The notes under the pieces: model-generated | The model's input: the letters and a program-made list of their open reading frames with translations, nothing else | Told to the model about the DNA's origin: nothing | Database searches by the model: none | Shown here: piece after piece, positions 56,691 through 64,000 of the stretch | How the letters are laid out: the number at the start of each line of letters is the position of its first letter | Numbering within the stretch: the stretch's first letter is position 1 | Made by a program: the position numbers and the translations under genes | Assembly (NCBI GenBank): GCA_022009775.1 | Contig: CP091723.1 | Coordinates: forward strand, 248,001-312,000 | DNA: 64,000 nucleotides | Origin: Christensenella sp. | Lineage (GTDB): Bacteria; Bacillota; Clostridia; Christensenellales; CAG-917 | Reading direction: 5' to 3'

Positions 56691-58980
56691 TTACAGTGTT
56701 ATCCAAAGTGCCGGGACTACACCGCCTTCCGCGACAAGGTTCGGGGAATTTATAACGCCTTTATTATCCCTGTAGAGAACGAAGGTCGTGTATCCCTGAT
56801 TGCCGACGGCGAGAGAGGGCGAACGAGTATACCAGGTAACATAATCCTTTTGGGTGTTACCCATCGACACCCCGTGGAATTTGGCAAAATCGGATGCTTG
56901 CAGGTTTCTTGCGGGATCTTCCGCTAATACGTCCTTATTAAATCCGTACGCCGTGGTGGTAACGTCTCGCAAAGACAGCAAGAATATTTTATCGTCCGTA
57001 TCGTTGCATTGGTCTGCATACTTGTTTTTCCCTGCGTTTTCCGCGTAGCCGTAATACTTCGGGTTGTCGTTCGGATTGGAACTTCTCGCGCTGTTGTCGA
57101 GACGCGTGGTTTTTATGATTTCTTTTTGCAACTCGTTGAAAACCTCGTTGTAGAAGGTCTCGTTCAGCCAACTGCGTATGAAACTATATTCCCAGTTGTT
57201 GGCGTAAATTCCGTCCGGGACACCCGGCGAATTGTTGTACGAAGCAAGTAAGTCGTCGCGAATCTCGCTCTTTCTGTCCGGTTGCATCGAAAAGAAATCC
57301 AAAGCGATATCGCTCATAATAAAGGCGGAATTGTTGCTTGTGGTTAAAATTCTCCACTTTATCGGTTCATACTTAAACCAGTACACATTTAACCTATAAT
57401 ATCCGTTGTCCGTAATATCATCGTACAGAGCATCAATCCCCGACGCGCGATATTCGTTCATTTGAACGCCGAGATATTTCGTGCCGTTATATATAACGAT
57501 TTTTTGCCACATATAAGTAGCACCCTCGTGACTTTCCCAATTGTAGGGATTTGTCTTATCACGCGGAAGGGGCGGCGTCCCTGCGATTTCGTTGAGTTTC
57601 GCAACGACGTTTTCGTCGCGCTCGCAGGTTTGCGGCCAGTGGCCGAAATAGATGTAGTCGCCGTCGCGCGTGTAACGAACGGGGTTAAGTTCGCCGCACG
57701 TGGTGCACACGTCGCAAACGTAACTATGCTTGCCGTTGGCGGGGATTTCCACCTTTGTATTATAGTCACAACCCTTGCGCTGACATTCGTCATACTCGTC
57801 CCAACCGGGCAAGCAGTCCGCTTGTTTTGCCTCATGGTGTTTGAGATTGTGTCCGAGAGCTTTTTCGACGTATCTATCCACCTTTGACGAATAATCGCAA
57901 CCTTCGCGCTTGCAAGTGTAATAACTTCCCCAATACCCGTCCTCGGTGCAGGTTGCTTCGCAGGGATCGTGCTTTTGCAAATCGTGCTCGAGAGCGGGCA
58001 ACCCATTGTAGTCGGTGTGGTAATCACAACCTTGATTGGAACACTTTTTGTACTCCTCGTGGCCCCACTTTTCGCAAGTAGGCTCAACGCGCGGAACTTG
58101 TATGGTCATACTATGTCCCGTAGCGGGGATTTCCTCATACCCTTCGGTTTTTCCGCAGTAATGGGCGCACCTTTCGTATGCTTTCCAACCGATTTCGGTG
58201 CAAGTCGGCTCTTTGGCGGCAACGTCCTGCATATCGTGTCCGATAGCGGGTATCGGCTTCTGCTCGGTATAAGTACATCCCGGATTTATGCAACGTTTGC
58301 CGTGGGTAAGTCCGTCTTTTTCACACCATGGATCGTAGCCTTTTTTCTTCGCGCAGGTTGTGCGGTGCAAGTTCGCCGTATTCAAACGTTTCTCTGCCCA
58401 GACTGCCGCAAATACTGCAAACAAGGCGATACACAGCCTTTCTTTGGCATGTTGCGTTGTCCACGAGATTCCTGTCGGTGACTTTTTCAACGTAACTGTG
58501 TATATGTTGTTGATCGGCATTTACCAAGCCCGCAACGACAAAATACGAAAAACTTGTCGTTTCAAAAGTCAAATTGTTGCCGTCAACTGTCGTTGCGAGT
58601 TCTTCTACCGTATTATCGTCCTTGATGTGATATGTGACATATCCGAGTTCCGACTCAAACGGCTTGGGCAAAGTAACCTTCACTTTACCGCTCGGCTGCA
58701 CTTTTTCGCCACCCTTTGTGACAGCGATGTCAAATACGGCAACTTTTGCGCCGTCGTACGGCTTGTCGATTGCCAAAATAGCAGTCTTGCCTTGTTTGCT
58801 ATCGGTGGCATGGTGGGTGGCTGACAGCGTGGAGCCATTGTCAAACACACCCACAACGCTCACACCACTGTCGCTTCCGAGCTCGATTGCAGCATTCCCC
58901 TTATCACCGCAAGCGACCAGCGCAAGACACAGCGACAACGCCAGCGCAAGCGCAAAGAAAAGCAATGATTTTTTCTTCAT
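56691..58980 (-). CDS. Lipoprotein with Cys/His repeats and a DUF6273-like domain (frameshifted)
   Basis: Signal peptide with lipobox LVAC near residue 24, then a beta domain to about 165. Six or so repeats of 35-45 residues follow, of the form C-x-E-x-G-[WY]-x4-[YR]-x-C...C-x-Y...GH, e.g. PTCTEIGWKAYERCAHYCGK. From about 500 the C-terminal domain (NSAFIMSDIALDF, WLNETFYNEVF, WYTRSPS, ALWITL) resembles DUF6273. The frame breaks at the T6 run 58341-58346; five T give NLREEKGYDPWCEKDGLTHG. Restored length about 762. Function unknown. Confidence 0.82.
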
Positions 58981-59011
58981 CGATGTCTCCTTTATTTTTA
59001 TAAAACACGAT

Positions 59012-59045
59012 ACGGATAAGCGGGTTTTTACACCCGCTTATCCGT
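59012..59045. terminator. Terminator after the MBG-like surface gene
   Basis: A 14-bp stem, ACGGATAAGCGGGT (59012-59025) with ACCCGCTTATCCGT (59032-59045). On the minus strand ATCGTGTTTTA follows. Confidence 0.75.
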
Positions 59046-59072
59046 TATTTTGATCAGATAATAACTTTTAAG

Positions 59073-61057
59073 TTATTTTGCTACGATTTTGCCACTCAGC
59101 ATATCATTAGATACATTATCCAAAACTATGGCAACTCTACCGTCGGAAGGAATTGCACAACCACTTGCACTTGTTGTGTCTCTGGCGCTGATTTCTGTAA
59201 TCGTGGCTTCGCCCAATATTGTGCCATCCTTTTTGTAAACTATAACCGTTTGTCCGACCTGGAAGTATCCCTTTTCAACAGTCGCGTAAATCTTTTTTTC
59301 TGTCGGGTCTACCATTTGGATCGAACCGGAGGTGGACTTTCCGGTGGTTAACTTCTCAACAACCGTGATCTCAACTGTCGTTACGGATGGGGATTTGGTA
59401 ACGATTTTGTAGTTTTCCATAACAGGGTTCGAAATGTTCTCTATTTTAAGGAAGAAACAGTTCGTCGTTACTTGCTTTTTCTGGTCAGTGATAAAATAGA
59501 AAACACTGTTGTTTCCTTCTCTGGTTTCAAACCCTGCTTTTTTCGTTGTCAAGCCAAAGTTGGATTTTCTGACCTACGATAAGATTTTCGTATTGTCCGA
59601 ATAAAAACGTTTTGCCTCTATCATACGACTGACTTTGTTGATCTTTAATGTAGCCAAGTTTAAGCACGAACTCATACGGTGTGATTGTGAACGTTTTTAC
59701 TTCGGAAACCACTTCTTCCCATTCGTCCGTTGCCGTGACGCCGATGCGGTATTCATATTCGGCTGCGTTTTTGGGAATGTTGACGTCTGTTACCTTTGTC
59801 CACAAATCTTCGCCTTTCCTGCGGAACTCTACATATTTCTCGCCGGAGTTCGTAGCCGACGTGATATTTTCTACGCCGTCAATTATAGTTGCGCTAAATT
59901 TATTAACGAGGTTATCAAAGGTGAAATTCGCAAAAGGTTTACCGTCGTACATTTTGCCCGAAAAGCTCTTAACGGTAAGCCTTCTTGGTTTCGCCTTCAT
60001 AGTGAATATGACGAACGCGTCTCCGAAATTGTAGTTGTCGCCTTCCGCATATTTAATGTGCACTCGGAACGTTCCCGTTTTAAGTTGTATAACTTCTTCT
60101 TTTGTAAGGCTACGGCTCCAAACGCCATTTTCAAGTTGTTGTTCCCAAAAGATAGTCTTTGCGCCGTAACCGGTGCCGATCTCAACGTAATTTGTTGTGG
60201 GATCGGGGATATTCGTTGCGCCGACAAAGATATTATTGAATGCGTCTGCATTGCTGATTGTAAAGTCGACGATGTCTGCTTTGATGATTTCAAAGTCGAA
60301 AGTTTTTGTCGCGGCTTTCCACTCCGCCGTGGCTTCTACGCTGACTTTCACGGTATATTCGCCGGCTTTCTTCGGGGCGGTTTCGACGTACGTATTGTCG
60401 TCCGCGCCTTTTGCCTTGAACATAAATGCAAGTTCGCGATTGCCTTCAATTACGAAATCGTCTTTCGTAATCGAAACAACTTCTCCGTCGTATTCCTTGC
60501 CAAACGTTTTGCCTTCTTTAAGTACGATTTCATTGTCTTTTGCGTCAAGTGCGTCGATGGGCTCTGTCTTTTTTGTATCCGCATACCGTGCAAGTGAAGG
60601 TTTTTTCGCCCACAACGCCGTAGTCTGAGGGTTTGGTGATAACGCCCTCGTTCCATGTATGCTCTGCTTCGTCTTTTTTCAAGTCGGTATGCGCGCATGT
60701 TGCGGGATGCCAGTGTTTGGTGGCGTCATGCTTCCAGTTGTCCATATCGAACGTGTGTCCGAGTTGGGGAACGGATTCCGTTTTTTGATAACCACACACC
60801 GTACAAGTGAGAGTTTTCACACCTGCAGCATCTTCCGTGGGTGGAGTGGTGACAACGCCTGCATCGAAAGTATGGTCGGCTTTGTCCGCCACATCCGAGT
60901 GCTTTTTCGTCATACATTCGTGCCAGTGGCTCGTTTCGTCATACTCCCACTTGCTTGAAAAATCGTGCTTTTTGTTGTTGCAAGCAGTGAGAACCGCAAG
61001 TGACAAGACAAGCACCATTGCGATTGCCAGAATCGCGATGAATGTTTTTCTTTTCAT
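59073..61057 (-). CDS. Lipoprotein with Cys/His repeats and MBG-like beta domains (two frameshifts)
   Basis: Start at ATG 61057 with GGAG upstream; signal and lipobox AVLTAC. Residues about 30-200 hold repeats with HWHEC and TCTVCGY motifs. Two or three beta domains of the MBG/YDG type follow (GKTFGKEYDGEVVSIT; FSGKMYDGKPFANFTF), then a beta domain with an ATVEKGYFQVGQTVIVY stretch. Frame breaks: T6 60569-60574 (five needed, giving CGYKKTEPIDALD) and T6 59538-59543 (five needed, giving DNEKAGFETREGNN). Restored length about 660. Surface role inferred, ligand unknown. Confidence 0.78.
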
Positions 61058-61176
61058 AGTTTTCTCCTTTTTATTAGATAGTTTTTTTGATTCATATATT
61101 TCAAATCGCGCTTGGGATTTGCGATGTGAAATCAATTATGTTTTTTTGCAAAACTTGTATTTTTCAAGGCAAAATG

Positions 61177-61193
61177 CGGCACATAAAGTGCCG
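61177..61193 (-). terminator. Probable terminator of the last surface gene
   Basis: CGGCAC (61177-61182) pairs with GTGCCG (61188-61193), loop ATAAA; CATTTTGCC follows on the minus strand. Confidence 0.55.
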
Positions 61194-61199
61194 ATTTTG

Positions 61200-64000
61200 T
61201 CAGTCTTTATTCTTTTTGCACTTGTTCTTCATCGCCTCGCCCATGCGCTTGAAAGCATCGCCGAGATCGTTGAAGTTCTTTTTCTTGACCGCAAACCAGA
61301 AGATTGCAAATCCGCCGATTCCCGCAAACAGCAACGTGCCGATTACGATACCAGCAATCGCTCCGCCGGACAATCCTTCCTTTTCTACGGGAGCATCCTC
61401 ATACACGGCAGTAAGGGTTCTTCCTTCCGCCACCGTAAAGGTATAACTCTTGTCGGTGCTTACGATTTCGCCGCTTTCGTCTTTCCAACCTGCGAATACT
61501 TTGCCTTCTTTATCTTCTGCCGTTACTGTTGCGCTTTCACCGACAGTAAGTCTGCCGCCGCCCGTGCCACCGACAACTGTGATTTCCACCTTTACGAGTT
61601 TTGCTATCGTAAGATCGGCGATCTCCGTTCCGTTTTCGTCAAAATGTTTTCCGCAGAAATCGCAATCTTTGTGCCCTTTCACGCCTTCCGTTTCTTCGGT
61701 TGCCGGCACTTCGGCTATCCACGCGCCGAACTTGTGTGCTTTGGCAATCACAAGCGTGCTTTCGTCAGTGATAGGTTTAGTTGCCTCCTTGTCTTCGAAC
61801 TTCACTTCGCAACCGCTACACTTATAATAAGATTTCGACCCTTCCTTCATGCAGGTTGCGCCAATCTCATCTACAAACGTAGTGTTGTGGATGTGTGCAA
61901 GTGCAGGTGCAATGATATATCCGCAATCGAGGCACTTGACGGGTTCATCCTCGGTTGCCGCCGTTTTGTCGGGACGATGGTTGGCTTCGTCCTTGATTAC
62001 GGTGCAGTTTTTGCACTCGTGATAGTGCTTATCCTTGTTTGACGACCATTCTGTCTTAAAATCATGGATGATCGTTTGTTCAAGTGTGATTTCAGTGTTG
62101 CAATAGGAGTCCGAAAAGAGTTTTCCACACTCCTCGCGCTGACACTCGAAATACACGATATTGCCGTCCTTGCCCTCGGAGCAAGGCGTTGCGTCGTGAC
62201 GTACACCCAAATGTCCTTTGGGTATTGTCGCAATTACGTCGTACCACACCTGAGTGCGAGCGGCGTCGAAAAACGCTGCTCCGCACCCTGCGCAAACATA
62301 CTTATCCTTTATTCCGTCCTGGGTGCAGGTTGCAGGTCTTCCCGCCTCTAAAACAACCGTTTCGTGCGGGCAGTCGATTGGTCTCGAAGTTTGAATGATG
62401 AGATTAAATTCCTTCAAATCCGCACTTAGAGTTCGTTTCAGAATACTGCTTCCCGACGGGATTCTGACGTCACAAAGCCAATTATCAACGGTTATGCTAT
62501 CGTCCCGACTCTGGAACAATTTGCCTGTCGGTGCTTTTATGGTTATGTCGATTTCTATCGGTGTGTTTACAATAATCTTGCCGTTATCCAACGGTCCGAT
62601 GCTGTTGATTATAAATTCAAGTCCGTTTTTTTCGGTGACGTTCAGCATTTCTGCAGGATTGCCTGTGAGAGGTTGTGAAAAGTCGATGTCAACAGACTGT
62701 ACCACGCTGTCTAAGCGGAGCAACACAACCAAAACCAGCCTTCCGTCGCTTACTCTGATCTCTTTTTTCAACAATTCTCCGTGCGTCAACGAAACTTTCA
62801 TATCGTCAAGGTTTTCGGGGAATTCGCAGTTTGTTTGCGGTTCGAATATGTAATAAATTACGCTGTTTTCTTCAATCGTCACCTCTTCAAAATTGTAGTA
62901 ACCACTCAAGGGAATTCTTCCGTCAAGACTTAGCGACGCTTTGTGATAATAGATTCCCATATCCACAATGTTGCCTTTAACGATCCCCGGATAAAACAAC
63001 GGCTTGTAAATCATGCCCTTGTAATACTCCGGCACATCGATGATAATGTCTTTTATGTACTTGTCGGAGCCACATTCCGTGCAAATTCCATCCACGAAAT
63101 TATGTGCCTTCAAATCTCCGTGTACACAACCGCACACATCGCCGTTGGAATCTTTATAGGTACATGTTGCGCGAGTTTGACAAGTTGCCGTGCCGCCTTG
63201 CGGAGCATGTCTTAAGCTCGTGTTTTCTTCTTTACAATATTTGCAGAATCCGAGGTGCGTGTAAGTGCCGTCGTTATTGCCGAACGATTTGAATTCGTAT
63301 TTATGCCCTGTCGCTGCAAGGTATTCTTTGCCGCAAACGTCGCACTGCGCACCGCTCAAACAAGTCTGCTCTCCGCCACTGTGCACTTCTTTTTTGACGT
63401 TGCCGCTTGCGTCCTTTTCAAATTCTCCGCAAACGCACTTAAACACGTGGCAATTTGCGTCGTCATCGCTCGCAATGGCAGAGAAATTGTGCTTTGCGTC
63501 GGGATTGCCAAGGTCGCCGCACATTGTGCATGATGCGGTACATCCGCCGCTAAACTCGTGGCTTGCATAATGCGAGCCTTTGTCAAAAGCAGGGGCAACG
63601 CCGGGACAAGCAGGGTCGGTACATTTTGTATAGCCGTGATGCTCGAAATCTATCTTCTCGATTTTTTCAACCCATGTATGCTCGTGTCCGCCCGATACGG
63701 CTGCAATCGTGACGGGAATATCGCAAGTCTGTCCGTCCTTTGCCGTTGCGGTGATGTACATCGTTCCGCCGTCCATTGAGTTTTTTGCGGTTATCTGATA
63801 GTAGCAATTCGATTCTTCAAAAACGTTGCTCGTTTGAATTTCCATTCCTATGGGCGCAAGCTTTATCTCATAGGTATACGGCGCAGGCGCACCGCTTATC
63901 CACATACCCGTATCGGTATATTCTGTGGCGATTTTACCCGACACCTTTTCGTTGATTCGGGGAGATATGTATCGCGGATAACCGACATACGTCATTCCTC
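61200..64000 (-). CDS. Cell-surface protein with many Cys/His repeats, partial at the window edge
   Basis: At least 931 residues; the first ATG in the window (63995) lacks a signal peptide, so the true start is beyond the right edge. About ten CxxC repeats occur (e.g. GGCTASCTMCGDLGNPDAKH, CLSGAQCDVCGKEYLAATGH), split by a beta-rich middle region without cysteines. An InlB-type repeat (GKVFAGWKDESGEIVST) is near the end. A membrane anchor (GGAIAGIVIGTLLFAGIGG) and a basic tail (KKNFND... KNKCKKNKD) end it. Ligand unknown. Confidence 0.82.
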   Translation of the reverse strand, partial: GMTYVGYPRYISPRINEKVSGKIATEYTDTGMWISGAPAPYTYEIKLAPIGMEIQTSNVFEESNCYYQITAKNSMDGGTMYITATAKDGQTCDIPVTIAAVSGGHEHTWVEKIEKIDFEHHGYTKCTDPACPGVAPAFDKGSHYASHEFSGGCTASCTMCGDLGNPDAKHNFSAIASDDDANCHVFKCVCGEFEKDASGNVKKEVHSGGEQTCLSGAQCDVCGKEYLAATGHKYEFKSFGNNDGTYTHLGFCKYCKEENTSLRHAPQGGTATCQTRATCTYKDSNGDVCGCVHGDLKAHNFVDGICTECGSDKYIKDIIIDVPEYYKGMIYKPLFYPGIVKGNIVDMGIYYHKASLSLDGRIPLSGYYNFEEVTIEENSVIYYIFEPQTNCEFPENLDDMKVSLTHGELLKKEIRVSDGRLVLVVLLRLDSVVQSVDIDFSQPLTGNPAEMLNVTEKNGLEFIINSIGPLDNGKIIVNTPIEIDITIKAPTGKLFQSRDDSITVDNWLCDVRIPSGSSILKRTLSADLKEFNLIIQTSRPIDCPHETVVLEAGRPATCTQDGIKDKYVCAGCGAAFFDAARTQVWYDVIATIPKGHLGVRHDATPCSEGKDGNIVYFECQREECGKLFSDSYCNTEITLEQTIIHDFKTEWSSNKDKHYHECKNCTVIKDEANHRPDKTAATEDEPVKCLDCGYIIAPALAHIHNTTFVDEIGATCMKEGSKSYYKCSGCEVKFEDKEATKPITDESTLVIAKAHKFGAWIAEVPATEETEGVKGHKDCDFCGKHFDENGTEIADLTIAKLVKVEITVVGGTGGGRLTVGESATVTAEDKEGKVFAGWKDESGEIVSTDKSYTFTVAEGRTLTAVYEDAPVEKEGLSGGAIAGIVIGTLLFAGIGGFAIFWFAVKKKNFNDLGDAFKRMGEAMKNKCKKNKD

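Overview
The window looks like a chromosomal segment of a low-to-moderate GC Gram-positive bacterium of the class Clostridia, probably an uncultured gut lineage. The evidence is the ftsK-rimO-pgsA-cinA-recA order, an McsA/McsB-ClpC locus, HemZ-type radical SAM enzyme, bifunctional Rel, separate SecD and SecF, starch uptake genes, and lipoproteins with Cys/His repeats of the kind common in gut Firmicutes. No sporulation-specific gene, rRNA, prophage or CRISPR array was seen. Most genes lie on the minus strand. Where promoters are clear they are near-consensus sigma-A types, nearly always with a 17-bp spacer.

Layout, read left to right (minus-strand operons run right to left). 0.1-7.7 kb: ftsK-rimO-pgsA-cinA-recA. 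7.7-10.6 kb: five long hairpin repeats, a leaderless M16 peptidase gene and a divergent polysaccharide deacetylase. 10.6-13.1 kb: rpsO-pnp. 13.3-17.5 kb: rel-MBL hydrolase-hemZ. 17.6-22.6 kb: secD-secF-recJ. 22.7-28.1 kb: a small membrane protein, yajC, tgt, queA, ruvB and two copies of a diverged non-coding repeat. 28.1-32.8 kb: raiA-sugar isomerase-pgi-degenerate MalK-like ATPase-ruvC-ruvA. 33.2-37.1 kb: a fused mcsA-mcsB gene with clpC. 37.2-40.5 kb: galE-galU and, divergently, leaderless dinB. 41-43.8 kb: a Na/Pi cotransporter behind four copies of an operator-like repeat, then rdgB and a YfcE-type phosphodiesterase. 43.9-44.7 kb: five tRNA genes (Gly, Arg, His, Gln, Lys) with a partial duplication of the tRNA-His 3' end. 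44.9-53.8 kb: a maltodextrin operon (GH13-malE-malF-malG-malK-malQ) with a divergent LacI-type regulator. 54.7-64 kb: four surface or lipoprotein genes, the first starch-binding-like and the next three carrying Cys/His repeats; the last runs off the right edge.

The dominant oddity is that about fifteen otherwise well conserved genes are each broken by one to three single-base frameshifts. Nearly all lie in homopolymer runs of 4-7 bases, and most of these are runs of six where five would restore the frame. Restoring them gives full-length proteins of normal family size. I therefore annotate the full spans and treat the breaks as probable sequencing or assembly indels, to be settled from reads.

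Functionally the window joins genome maintenance (RecA, RuvABC, RecJ, FtsK, Pol IV), protein export and quality control (SecDF, YajC, McsAB-ClpC), stress physiology (Rel, HPF) and starch use. In the starch system a surface glucan-binding lipoprotein, the MalEFGK importer, a GH13 hydrolase and MalQ would feed glucose units to Pgi and GalU/GalE. The most interesting candidates for follow-up are the degenerate MalK-like ATPase beside pgi and ruvC, the McsA-McsB fusion, the structured hairpin repeat family, the four-site operator array before the phosphate transporter, and the leaderless promoters.
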